Shown piece after piece: positions 15,076-22,674 of a DNA stretch of 25,989 bases (position 1 is its first letter; each line of letters starts with the position of its first letter). The DNA lies in NCBI GenBank assembly GCA_946614205.1, contig CAMOGR010000191.1:1-25989 (forward strand), read 5' to 3'. This DNA is from an uncultured Bacteroidales bacterium. GTDB taxonomy: Bacteria; Bacteroidota; Bacteroidia; Bacteroidales; UBA932. The notes under the pieces were generated by a model that searched no databases, was not told where the DNA came from, and worked only from the letters and a program-made list of their open reading frames with translations. The position numbers were made by a program, and so were the translations under genes.

Positions 15076-15291
15076 ATGTGCACTATAACATTAACATATG
15101 ACAAGAACAATGCGCTGGCGAGGCGTAAACTCGCGGCCTTGCTTAAGACCGGCTTGTTTGAACAGGGCGAAGTGAAAGATGCCTCTTCCACTTCGCACGA
15201 CCCTGCAGTTGCTGCTCATAAGCAGGAAGTCCAAGAGTTCTTGTATGGGTCTAGAGTTCTCGCCTCGAAGGCTTTTGCCAAGCATCTATGA
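15076..15291 (+). CDS. Putative antitoxin of a type II toxin-antitoxin pair
   Basis: 71 aa, small and charged. The start (CTITLTYDKNNALARRKLAALLKTGLF) suggests a beta strand and helix like a ribbon-helix-helix or AbrB-type dimerisation element. The following part (EQGEVKDASSTSHDPAVAAHKQEV) looks flexible, ending in a short helix, as expected for the toxin-neutralising arm of an antitoxin. I do not recognise the family by itself. The call rests on size, an own promoter and a 4-nt ATGA overlap with the MazF-like gene. Confidence 0.65.
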   Translation: MCTITLTYDKNNALARRKLAALLKTGLFEQGEVKDASSTSHDPAVAAHKQEVQEFLYGSRVLASKAFAKHL

Positions 15292-15578
15292 ATTTCCCCA
15301 TTCCTGGGGAAGGGCTCAAAGTCCATCCAGCGATTATCGTATCAAATGATGAGCTTCAGCTGAATGAGGGCTTTGTCTATGTTGTTATGGTGTCATCACA
15401 AGATTTTGCCTATAGTCGTCAGTACTCATATCCTTTGTCGGACGAAATGCTGACCTGCAAACTGGATAAACCAAGTTGGGTAAAGAGTCAGTTGGTTGCA
15501 GCCGATGTTGAGACGTCCGTTCTCCGGCGTCTCGGATCTGTAAAAGAAGAATTCTTCAACGACATTGTCGACAAATAA
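15288..15578 (+). CDS. Putative PemK/MazF-like toxin
   Basis: 96 aa. HPAIIVSNDELQLNEGFVYVVMVSS resembles the core strands of MazF/PemK ribonucleases (usual RPAVVVS...N.....V.V.P.T), followed by YPLSDEML, KPSWVKSQLVAADVE and a final helix SVKEEFFNDIVD that matches the closing helix of the fold. The conserved N-terminal GDIxW...P strand is shorter than usual (MNFPIPGEGLKVHP), so this may be a divergent family. If active it would cut mRNA and be blocked by the upstream product. The ATGA overlap indicates translational coupling. It has no visible partner recombinase. Confidence 0.65.
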   Translation: MNFPIPGEGLKVHPAIIVSNDELQLNEGFVYVVMVSSQDFAYSRQYSYPLSDEMLTCKLDKPSWVKSQLVAADVETSVLRRLGSVKEEFFNDIVDK

Positions 15579-15814
15579 TAGAGTCTATCTTTTAGTCAGT
15601 TATCTGTAGAGGACGTCCTGGAACAGAGTCGGTGAAACGGGGAATCTACTAAGCATATTTGCGCAACTTACGCAGAATACGCACCTTTATTTTTCCACGT
15701 TTCGCACAGGAGAGATCTGCAGCCGCATTGCAAAAGTTTCTCCATGGTTTCTCGAAAAATTAGAAATCGCCAGAACAACATCTTAAATATCAGCCAAGTA
15801 CAAATTTTTAATTA
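15579..15814. other. AT-rich gene-free stretch before repeat copy 2
   Basis: No ORF of credible size on either strand. A CATATTTG (15654-15661), one base off the -7 consensus, and a few TACGCA/GCGCAA words are present. I see no terminator with a T-tract after the toxin gene. Confidence 0.4.
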
Positions 15815-15939
15815 AATTTTAGGTTAGAATTGCAAGCACCCCGCGGGCAGAGTGCGGGGCGTGTTGTTGTATGGCGGTAATCACTTATAAATCATAAGCT
15901 TATAAGGGGTAGTGCCATCTTGTTATCATTTGTTTTCAA
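15815..15939 (+). repeat. Dispersed hairpin repeat, copy 2 (long form)
   Basis: Aligned with copy 3 it matches through about 125 nt with few differences: the AATTTTAGGTTAGAATTGC start, the CCCCGC/GCGGGG hairpin, GTGTTGTTGTATGG, GGTAATCACTTATAAATCAT, and then a more diverged part that covers the last 16 codons of the minus-strand 62-aa ORF. In the stem, CACCCCGC replaces CGCCCCGC, breaking one pair, and the loop is one base shorter. The non-coding part is better conserved than the coding part. Confidence 0.9.
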
Positions 15940-16080
15940 GGCTATTTCCGTGAATATGGCAAATTTGGGAGCGTTACTGTCCTCTACCAGGTCGCGCACG
16001 TCGTGGAAAACCAGATTCTGAGCATTGATGGCACCGCATGCCAGCAGCAGTGTAGCAAGAAGAAGTATGGTTCTTTTCAT
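15892..16080 (-). CDS. Short secreted protein of unknown function, third gene of the secreted operon
   Basis: 62 aa. A clear signal peptide (MKRTILLLATLLLACGAINA, cleavage about residue 20-21) leaves only some 42 mature residues (FHDVRDLVEDSNAPKFAIFTE...). It starts 11 nt after the WG-repeat gene stop on the same strand. Its last 16 codons lie in repeat copy 2, and a matching 15-codon tail with no gene attached lies in copy 3. It may be a real small exported protein, or the remnant of a longer one whose 3' end was replaced by the repeat. No family recognised. Confidence 0.5.
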   Translation of the reverse strand: MKRTILLLATLLLACGAINAQNLVFHDVRDLVEDSNAPKFAIFTEIALKTNDNKMALPLISL

Positions 16081-16091
16081 GGAATATGGTG

Positions 16092-17192
16092 TTATTGTGT
16101 CACCGGATCTGCGGGCTTGTCCTCCGTGCGGATGAATATGTAGGTCTCGGAATTATAGACGTCGAGGCGGCCGTCTGTGCGGCTGAACTTGAGTTCACCG
16201 CCTTCACAGCTCCAGTAATCCTCATATTTGAGCGGTATGACGAGGCTGCCGTCAGGACCGACTACACCCAATGGACCGTTTTCTTCCTTACGGACCAGCC
16301 ATTCGCCTTGAGGATACGTCCACGCGTACACGCAGGGCTGAAGCACTTTGCCGTCGAAGCTGACCATTCCGACTTTTTCGGACTTGTACATCGCGGCCAC
16401 GTGCGAATCGAGGTTCCAACTGCTCACCCCATCATAATCAAAGGGTATCCGTATGCGGCCGTCGTAGCCGGCTGCTCCGGCGCACACATTTCCCTTTTTA
16501 TCCAGACAGGACAGGAAAATAATGTCGTATTCTGCCCAGAAGTCAAAGATACGGTCGTATTTCTGCTCGATGATTTGTTTGCCGGCGGTGTCAATGACTC
16601 CCCAGGAGTATCTGCTCTCGTCCGGAATGATGTCCTTGCGGCCGTCCCCTTCGAATACGGAGCCGTAAATCGGAGCCTCGGTCACGGCATACCGTTCACC
16701 GCCCAAGTCGCGCCATGCGGAATAAGCCTTCTTGTTCACGGCTAAAGCCTTCATCTCATTGAGAATCTTCACCGGATCCACCGAGAGCGACTTCATGTCC
16801 GGATTGGCATATCCGGCAATTTCTGCACGCGCAGACTCGGCTTCCTTGAGCGCTTCTTTCAGCTGATCCGCCATTTCCGGGTGATCCTTCATCATCTGCC
16901 TGATGGCGGCGATGTTCTCGTCGAACTGGTTAAGGTTTCCCGGCGTAGCAGCATTCACCTGCATCTGCATAAACTCTTCCGTAAACGTTTTGAGGTCCCG
17001 GTAGAGCGGTGAGTCTTCCGACAGGGAATCTTCGCGGAGCAGTATATACTGCTTTAAGGTATTCAGGTTGTCGGCGCCGCCCGTCGCCGCGTAGTTAAGC
17101 GCGGTGATGTTCATCCATTGCACGTCCTGTGCCCCGGCAGTCAGGCCGAGCAGGATAGATAAAGTTGTGATTATAAACCGTTTCATGATCAT
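16092..17192 (-). CDS. Secreted WG-repeat protein
   Basis: 366 aa. Signal peptide at the N-terminus (MIMKRFIITTLSILLGLTAGAQ; cleavage near residue 20-22), a helical region (about 40-130) rich in Glu and Lys, then four WG-type beta repeats: YSWGVIDTAGKQIIEQKYDRI, CAGAAGYDGRIRIPFDYDGV, VGMVSFDGKVLQPCVYAWTY and PLGVVGPDGSLVIPLKYEDY. WG repeats form beta-rich surfaces thought to bind partners; no enzyme motif is seen. Its ATG overlaps the stop of the 1115-aa gene by 4 nt (ATGA), so the two are coupled and probably act together in the periplasm or outside the cell. Confidence 0.82.
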   Translation of the reverse strand: MIMKRFIITTLSILLGLTAGAQDVQWMNITALNYAATGGADNLNTLKQYILLREDSLSEDSPLYRDLKTFTEEFMQMQVNAATPGNLNQFDENIAAIRQMMKDHPEMADQLKEALKEAESARAEIAGYANPDMKSLSVDPVKILNEMKALAVNKKAYSAWRDLGGERYAVTEAPIYGSVFEGDGRKDIIPDESRYSWGVIDTAGKQIIEQKYDRIFDFWAEYDIIFLSCLDKKGNVCAGAAGYDGRIRIPFDYDGVSSWNLDSHVAAMYKSEKVGMVSFDGKVLQPCVYAWTYPQGEWLVRKEENGPLGVVGPDGSLVIPLKYEDYWSCEGGELKFSRTDGRLDVYNSETYIFIRTEDKPADPVTQ

Positions 17193-20100
17193 CTGTGTTT
17201 AGGGGAGAAGCCACCGGCGGAGACACTGAAGAGGCCGCCGCTGTTGTAGGTTGCCATTAACTTGCGCCGCGAGATTTTTCCGGCCTGATGGATCTCGTCC
17301 GTGAGTTTGAATACGCCGTTGAAGTCGGTCGAGCGGCTCGTGATATTGCGCTGGTGCAGGTTGCCGGCGCCGTCGCGGACCCATCCGCCGTGCCGCTGGC
17401 TGTCTGTGGTCTCGATCAGCTTGCCCTGCCGTGCCTTCATCGCCAAATCCAGCGGACCGGCGATCTTGAGTGCCTTGCCGAGTTCGCCGTAACCGGAATA
17501 ATCCAGTATCTGCTCAAGCGCGCCGGTCCAGGAAACGTCGGCGCCCAGCTGGCCCATGACATTGTCGATGAATCCCTTGACGGCGGCATTGTCCGTTCCG
17601 GTCGCCTTGACGGGCTGTCCGGTCATCTGGCTTTCATAATCGGCCCAGACTTTCTCCCAGAACTTCGTCTCGGTGTCCAGGTCCATACCCAGCTGCCCGT
17701 CCACGAGACCTACACGGATTGTACCGGAGGGCAGGTTGATATCGAAAGTGAAATCACTGAGGCCGCCGATTGCGTTTTTCGGGAATTCCTTTTCGTCGCG
17801 CGCGTCGAATATCTGCTGGTAATAATCGTTGGCAGCAGCATTGGCGTCCCGCCAAGCCTCGTTCTTGAGCTTTGCTTCCAGTTGGAGAATCCTCTGCCGG
17901 GTTTCGTAGAGACCTTGTCCTGCAAGTGCCTTGGAGAAGAAGGTACCGCTATACTCCCCGTAAATATCGGAAAGGGTACGGAACCAGAAATATTTGGCGA
18001 CATTGGGATCCAGGCAATACAGGGAATACCTGGACACGTCCGCCCACCATTCGGCCAGGATGGGCCGCACCGTGCTGTTGTAGTAATCCATATAGTGGCC
18101 CTGCTCCTCAGAAGCCTGGGGCGCGGTGATATTGTCCAGCACTTCGAGCGGCTGCGTTACGCCAACAAGGAGATGTAACGGACGGAAAATCCTTCTTTCG
18201 GTCCTCGCCCACAGCGAATCGCTCGCATCCGGATGCGCCTTAACCCAGGCATCCCACTCCTTCTCGCACTTCTTTCCCTGGGCTATGGCTGCAGCCTCGT
18301 GCCGTTTCTGCATGGAGAGGTACATATCATTATACTTCTTGCTGCTTGCTACGTCCGCAGATATCCATGTCTTCCAGCCAGAACAGAGCACGCCGTGGAA
18401 GGTATTCGTCTCCTCGTCGTACCCGCCGAACGTGTTTGTAATGGCATCCAGCCGGTATTTGTAGTAGCGTTCCAGCGCCCAGAGGCACCAGAATGCCCTG
18501 TCGTCCGGAATGTAGAAACCGTCCACGCCATACTTCATGCCAAGGGCGGCGGTAGTTTTTGCGTATCCGTTCTCGGTATATTTACGCACGACGGCGGGCA
18601 GTTTCAACTTGGCGGCAGCGGCCCTTCCGCGGGCATTCCCTTTCACGCTGGGGAGTTCCCGGGCAGTGTCATAGATTTTATCGGCATTTTCCGCCATTCC
18701 GTCGAGTCCCATGGCCATGATCAGGCCGATGGCCGGAGTTGCATCCATTGCCGCCTGGGATTTTCTCCAGGCAGACTCACTCTTTCTGGTGTACTGCTCG
18801 TCGTAGTTATTGTTAAGCCCCCGGTTGCTCTCCAGATTTCCTGCTCCAGTGGCCGTGAAATCGCCCTTCTCGCTCTCGAACTTCTCCGTGCGGCTCCAGG
18901 TGATGCCCTTGCGGATATTGTCCAGATTCTCCTCGGTAAATACAGATTCCACCAGGTTCAGGAAGTCGCCGTCGCGCTCGGCCGCCGCCATCTCGGCCGC
19001 ATCAAGCTCCGTTAGGAGAGAGCTGAGCATAAGGGCGGAGTTCTGGTCGAAGTAGCCATACGAGATGGACTTGAAGAGGTAATCGGCCGCCTTGAAGGGG
19101 CTGTCCTTCTTCTTCTCCAGCAGGGCCTTGTAGAGCCATGCGCGACCGTCCTGCAGGCCGTTCGGCGTCATCTCCAGGATCTTGGGGACGATCTTGCGGG
19201 CCTGTTCCTCGTTGCCCATATCGAGATGGCACTCGATCTGTCCGTACAGGGCTTCGGCGTAATTAGGCTGATATTCCGACGATTTCTCGAAGTATTCGAG
19301 GGCATATTTGGGCTCGCCCAGCTCCAGGAGCATCGTGCCGGTGGTGTTCAGCATCGTCGGATGCGGATACACGCTGCAGCGGGCGATGGCGCTCTCGGCA
19401 AGTTCGCCGGTGATGGCGCCGGTGAAGAGAGCCCAGCCAAGGCTGTCGGCATATTGTATCACATTACGCTCAATCTGCTCTGCGGACTTGCCTTTGCATT
19501 GGGCGAGGAACCGCACCGTAGCGAGCTTTACGCCTTCCTGGGTAATCTCGCGGTCGATGCGCAGTTTCTTTTTGGGTGTTGCCTGTGGCAGAGAGGATGC
19601 CAACACGGGAGCGCTCACGCCCTGCCTTTCAGTAATGGAGATGCTTGCGAGGCTGACGCCGCAGGAAAGCTCGTCGGGTGTACCGCTGTCGGTCCAGGGC
19701 TTCGCGCATTTCGGCGGAGCGGGGAGAATGCTGGCCGGCGCGGCAGCGACACCGGAGCCGACGCGGGCACCATCCTTACCGGCAGAGCCGCCCATAGCTC
19801 CAAGGGCCATATTGACCATATCGTCGATGCTCATCCCTTCCGGAAGCTTCTCTCCCTTCAGGCTCTCGCGTATCTGTGCTTCCAGCGCGGCCCGGTCCAT
19901 TCCAGCCATGGCCAGCGCATCGTCCGCGCTTATACCGGCGGCTGCGCCCATCCCGCTGCCGGAGGCGCCTTCCTTCCAGTCATTGCCGATGCAGAAGTAC
20001 ATGTTTGATGGGATGAAGGTGCTGAACGACAGCAGGCTCATGGGGCCGAGGCCTTCTCCGGCAACCGTGCCCAGATCGACGATGGAGACCTTGTCTGAAT

Positions 20101-20536
20101 TGTAGTAGAAGGTGATGGTCGTGCCGTCAGCGGCGTACTCGTCGAAGTACCAGCCGTCCTTGCCGTTCACGCGGCAGCGGCCCTGGCGCACGAACTTCAG
20201 GCCGCCGTATGACGTGCCGCCTCCGGGCTGCGCAGTCCAGGTCTTTGCGGCCTCGTCGAGTATGTAGATGGCATTGTCCGTGGTCAGGGTGACAGCGTCC
20301 ATCAACTGCATGTGAGTGCGACTCATCGAGACGCCGCCGCGGCTGGCAATCTCTATGGACATCTTTATCTTGTCTGTCTGAATGTCAGGATCGGAAACGG
20401 ACTGCACGGAGCCGAGCTTCATGTAATACTTTCCGCTTTCCATCGCCTTTACGATCGGGCTGGAGACATAATTGCCCTGCGCAAAAGTCAAACATGCGCC
20501 CAGGGCCAGAAACAGGGAAAGGAAGAATCTTTTCAT
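17189..20536 (-). CDS. Large secreted protein of unknown function with a TPR-like segment
   Basis: 1115 aa from ATG at 20536, chosen because it begins a signal peptide (MKRFFLSLFLALGACLTFAQ) and lies 32 nt downstream of a TATATTTG promoter; the longer frame starts before the expected transcript. Residues about 30-155 look beta-rich (GKYYMKLGS, NAIYILDEAAKTWT, GWYFDEYAADGTTITFYY), resembling DUF4412/LolA-like domains. Then comes a Met/Gly/Ala-rich linker (about 190-260), a TPR-like helical part (about 393-460, YALEYFEKSSEYQPNYAEAL) and a long Trp/Tyr-rich helical C-terminal half with no family I recognise. The Ala-Gln end of the signal gives export by Sec; no anchor is seen. It is first in a three-gene operon. 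Confidence 0.8.
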   Translation of the reverse strand: MKRFFLSLFLALGACLTFAQGNYVSSPIVKAMESGKYYMKLGSVQSVSDPDIQTDKIKMSIEIASRGGVSMSRTHMQLMDAVTLTTDNAIYILDEAAKTWTAQPGGGTSYGGLKFVRQGRCRVNGKDGWYFDEYAADGTTITFYYNSDKVSIVDLGTVAGEGLGPMSLLSFSTFIPSNMYFCIGNDWKEGASGSGMGAAAGISADDALAMAGMDRAALEAQIRESLKGEKLPEGMSIDDMVNMALGAMGGSAGKDGARVGSGVAAAPASILPAPPKCAKPWTDSGTPDELSCGVSLASISITERQGVSAPVLASSLPQATPKKKLRIDREITQEGVKLATVRFLAQCKGKSAEQIERNVIQYADSLGWALFTGAITGELAESAIARCSVYPHPTMLNTTGTMLLELGEPKYALEYFEKSSEYQPNYAEALYGQIECHLDMGNEEQARKIVPKILEMTPNGLQDGRAWLYKALLEKKKDSPFKAADYLFKSISYGYFDQNSALMLSSLLTELDAAEMAAAERDGDFLNLVESVFTEENLDNIRKGITWSRTEKFESEKGDFTATGAGNLESNRGLNNNYDEQYTRKSESAWRKSQAAMDATPAIGLIMAMGLDGMAENADKIYDTARELPSVKGNARGRAAAAKLKLPAVVRKYTENGYAKTTAALGMKYGVDGFYIPDDRAFWCLWALERYYKYRLDAITNTFGGYDEETNTFHGVLCSGWKTWISADVASSKKYNDMYLSMQKRHEAAAIAQGKKCEKEWDAWVKAHPDASDSLWARTERRIFRPLHLLVGVTQPLEVLDNITAPQASEEQGHYMDYYNSTVRPILAEWWADVSRYSLYCLDPNVAKYFWFRTLSDIYGEYSGTFFSKALAGQGLYETRQRILQLEAKLKNEAWRDANAAANDYYQQIFDARDEKEFPKNAIGGLSDFTFDINLPSGTIRVGLVDGQLGMDLDTETKFWEKVWADYESQMTGQPVKATGTDNAAVKGFIDNVMGQLGADVSWTGALEQILDYSGYGELGKALKIAGPLDLAMKARQGKLIETTDSQRHGGWVRDGAGNLHQRNITSRSTDFNGVFKLTDEIHQAGKISRRKLMATYNSGGLFSVSAGGFSPKHR

Positions 20537-20567
20537 CGAAAATGTGGTTATTTTGTATTGAGAGATA

Positions 20568-20575
20568 CAAATATA
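20568..20575 (-). promoter_or_regulatory. Promoter -7 box of the secreted three-gene operon
   Basis: Minus-strand TATATTTG (20575-20568), exact match, 32 nt before the start codon. No TTG is seen at the -33 distance. Confidence 0.6.
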
Positions 20576-20683
20576 ATGCTTTTCCCTTTGAAAAGAGTCA
20601 TCGTTAAGCGCAGGCACGGATAATCCATTGTTTTCGGCAAACAGCAAGCGCTTGATTATGATTGGGATATGCAGATTCCTTCC

Positions 20684-20809
20684 AATTTTAGGTTAGAATT
20701 GCAAGCGCCCCGCGGGCAGAGATGCGGGGCGTGTTGTTGTATGGAGGTAATCACTTATAAATCATCAGTTTATAGGAGATAATGCCATCTTAATTTCTTT
20801 TGTTTTCAA
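20684..20809 (+). repeat. Dispersed hairpin repeat, copy 3 (long form)
   Basis: Carries the intact CGCCCCGC / GCGGGGCG stem with GGGCAGAGAT loop, then the same GTGTTGTTGTATGG and GGTAATCACTTATAAATCAT tract as copy 2. It lies just upstream of the secreted operon promoter and points the same way as copies 1 and 2. The stretch 20577-21039 holds no convincing gene apart from this repeat and the remnant inside it. Confidence 0.9.
20765..20809 (-). pseudogene. Orphan 3' coding tail matching the 62-aa secreted ORF
   Basis: In the minus strand the repeat encodes LKTKEIKMALSPIN and a stop, aligning without gaps to the end of the 15892-16080 product (LKTNDNKMALPLISL). No start codon or signal peptide precedes it: the same frame meets a TAA some 70 nt upstream. 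It is either a leftover 3' end of a lost paralogue or simply part of the repeat that happens to be open. Confidence 0.45.
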
Positions 20810-21039
20810 AAAGGAATAAAGCTCTGGAACTACGCAAAAACTACGCAAAGATTTCCACCTTTTGATTAATTATTTTGTATCTCCGAAAGGTGTTTAAGAA
20901 TGGGCTCAACATCTGTTAATTGTTGGATGAGTCCAGTATACAATAACAGTGAAGCCACCGTCAAGAGGCTCAAGAAGGAGTTCAGCCTTTAGCCCTCCCA
21001 CCAAAGTTCACCTGTCTTCTTCCATTATCAAGGTTTAGC
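20810..21039. other. Gene-free spacer between repeat copy 3 and the ATPase gene
   Basis: Contains a tandem pair of CTACGCAAA words (20829-20848), an AT-rich tract, and a 30-codon plus-strand ORF (20900-20992, ends VKRLKKEFSL) whose C-terminal charge pattern looks like the end of a winged-helix protein. It has no promoter box, so I treat it as a possible fragment only. No terminator hairpin with a T-tract is seen. Confidence 0.35.
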
Positions 21040-22401
21040 CTACTTCAAAGCACTGATGTCCGGGACAAATTCGCCAGCAGTCACATCCCGCTCGTGCTTC
21101 AGGAACATAGTCATATACACGGGGAGGTAGACCACCTTCCCGCGTATGCTGACATTGTCATTGCATAGGGTAATCGCCTCGGGGATGCCATACTGCTCAT
21201 TTCCAAGAATGTTGTTTAAGGCCAGGTGGAATTCATAATCCTTTCCGGATTTGACCTCTGTGGGCAGAATCGTTCTGTCCGTGCTTTCTAGCACGAAATC
21301 CACTTCTCCCTGCTTCTTGCTGTTGAAGTAGTAAAGCTTGTCCTTATAGCCGTGGGCATAGAGTTCTTGCGCAACGAAATTCTCATAAATGGCACCGTGA
21401 TTAAGATTAATCTCCCCACTGAGGATACGCAACTGGATGCCGTCTGCATACTGGTATGCAAGTAACCCTACGTCGCTTTGGAAAAGTTTGAAGAGATTTC
21501 TCAGTTTATTCAACTTCAGAGGGAAGACAGGCTCTTCCACGTTGAATACCGGAATGGCGACTCCGGCGTTCTTGAGCCACAAGAAGCTGTCCTCGTATTG
21601 CTTGAACTTGGCCCCCTCGTTCAATGACTTGAGTATGAACCGTTTGTTCTTGGCATTGAGTTCGGATGGAATCAGTTCGAAGATTTCATTGAGAAGAAGT
21701 TTCTCCTGAGGATCATACCGGGAGATGTCCCGCTTATACAGATTGAGAATAGCCCTTTGCTCGGCTCCGACATGTTGCATATTATGGGTGTCAAGATACT
21801 TCTGGACTACGGACGGCATTCCTCCGACCACCAGATATAGATTGACAACGCCCATCATTTGACGATGAACGACGGGATCCACCGGAAGTCTGTTTTCAAA
21901 GGCGGACTTCAGATGATCCACAATCCTTGTGGCCACTCCGACGGCGTTACAGAACTCCTCGAAGTCAAGCGGAAAGACATCAGCGATGTCCATATACCCC
22001 ACTGGTTCAGATCGGATGTCCTTCAGTTCGACACCCAGCAGGGACCCGGTCAGTCCATACCGAAAGCTGCCTTCGTCCACAAGGAACTTTGTCTGCGTAA
22101 CGCATTCAGGACATTCTTGGACTTCATCAAAGAGGATGAATGTCTCGCCCGGGACCATCGGGATATTGGTAAAAGCCGAGATTCTTATCAGGATTTCCTG
22201 CGCCGATTTGACCTTGTCGAAGATAGTGATAGCATCCGGGCTTTTGAGAAAGTTGATTTCTATGTAATGGGCAAAATGCCGCTCGGCAAATCTCCGGAAA
22301 GCGACGGTCTTGCCGACCTGCCGGGCTCCAGTAAGAAGGAGCGCCTTACTGCTGTTCTGATAGAAATCATCCAAAAAAGCGTCTAATTTCCTTATAATCA
22401 T
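21040..22401 (-). CDS. AAA-type ATPase with C-terminal DUF4143 domain
   Basis: 453 aa. N-terminal P-loop domain: Walker A GARQVGKT at 25-32, Walker B FILFDEVQECP at 88-98, a sensor-like YGLTGSLLG and a PLDFEEF segment. The C-terminal DUF4143 part includes LYYFNSKKQGEVDFVLES...PTEVKSG, a PD-(D/E)xK-like pattern. This family is very common and variable in Bacteroidota genomes; its cellular role is unknown. ATG at 22401 is chosen over an in-frame ATG at 22437, because the promoter box at 22442-22435 would start the transcript downstream of 22437. It stands alone at the edge of the accessory block. Confidence 0.9.
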   Translation of the reverse strand: MIIRKLDAFLDDFYQNSSKALLLTGARQVGKTVAFRRFAERHFAHYIEINFLKSPDAITIFDKVKSAQEILIRISAFTNIPMVPGETFILFDEVQECPECVTQTKFLVDEGSFRYGLTGSLLGVELKDIRSEPVGYMDIADVFPLDFEEFCNAVGVATRIVDHLKSAFENRLPVDPVVHRQMMGVVNLYLVVGGMPSVVQKYLDTHNMQHVGAEQRAILNLYKRDISRYDPQEKLLLNEIFELIPSELNAKNKRFILKSLNEGAKFKQYEDSFLWLKNAGVAIPVFNVEEPVFPLKLNKLRNLFKLFQSDVGLLAYQYADGIQLRILSGEINLNHGAIYENFVAQELYAHGYKDKLYYFNSKKQGEVDFVLESTDRTILPTEVKSGKDYEFHLALNNILGNEQYGIPEAITLCNDNVSIRGKVVYLPVYMTMFLKHERDVTAGEFVPDISALK

Positions 22402-22434
22402 CGTATTGACTTTTTTCCCATCTTTTTTACAGCA

Positions 22435-22465
22435 CAAATATAGTTGAATTCTGCCATTTTTCCAA
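22435..22465 (-). promoter_or_regulatory. Promoter of the DUF4143 ATPase
   Basis: On the minus strand TATATTTG (22442-22435) is preceded 20 nt upstream by TTG (22465-22463), an exact promoter layout. The TTG sits inside one of three ATTGGAAAA words. Confidence 0.7.
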
Positions 22466-22511
22466 TAAATTTTCCAATGCTGTTCTTAAGTGTTTTTGCC
22501 GCTTTTCCAAT
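22458..22511. repeat. Three direct TTTTCCAAT words in the ATPase/glycerate kinase spacer
   Basis: Copies at 22458-22466, 22470-22478 and 22503-22511. The first covers the -33 element of the ATPase promoter. They may be operators or chance in an AT-rich stretch. Confidence 0.4.
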
Positions 22512-22512
22512 G

Positions 22513-22598
22513 AGGCAATTGCCGTATCAGCCCGAAGAAAAATAGGCAATCAGTGTGTTTTTTCAGAACGAACGCTTAAATTTGCCGAGGAATTGCCT
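22513..22598. promoter_or_regulatory. AGGCAAT motifs around the glycerate kinase promoter
   Basis: AGGCAAT occurs at 22513-22519 (inside the palindrome GGCAATTGCC, 22514-22523), at 22544-22550, and inverted at 22592-22598. They flank the TAAATTTG box at 22577-22584, the likely promoter of the glycerate kinase gene (leader about 85 nt). Confidence 0.4.
22577..22584 (+). promoter_or_regulatory. Promoter -7 box of the glycerate kinase gene
   Basis: TAAATTTG, an exact TAnnTTTG match, 90 nt before the ATG at 22675; no clear -33 TTG. Confidence 0.55.
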
Positions 22599-22674
22599 GA
22601 CAGGGGCCTTACCATAAATGGGATGATTGTGTGCCCGCTGCCTTTCCTACAGCAACTAAAGACTGTCACCAGCC

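Noticed and set aside
15579..15814. Possible CRISPR or small-RNA gene in the spacer after the toxin
   Set aside because: No regularly spaced repeats and no promoter-terminator pair could be seen.
20537..20647. 37-residue N-terminal extension of the large secreted protein
   Set aside because: It lies across the TATATTTG promoter and precedes a clean signal peptide starting at 20536.
14395..20809. Repeats as integron attC sites
   Set aside because: GTTAGAA near the left end is close to the GTTRRRY core, but the opposite side has no RYYYAAC partner and the hairpin is a simple GC stem. No integrase gene is present.
20900..20992. 30-codon plus-strand ORF ending VKRLKKEFSL
   Set aside because: No promoter, no family and too short to judge. 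Possibly the end of a lost gene; mentioned only in the spacer entry.
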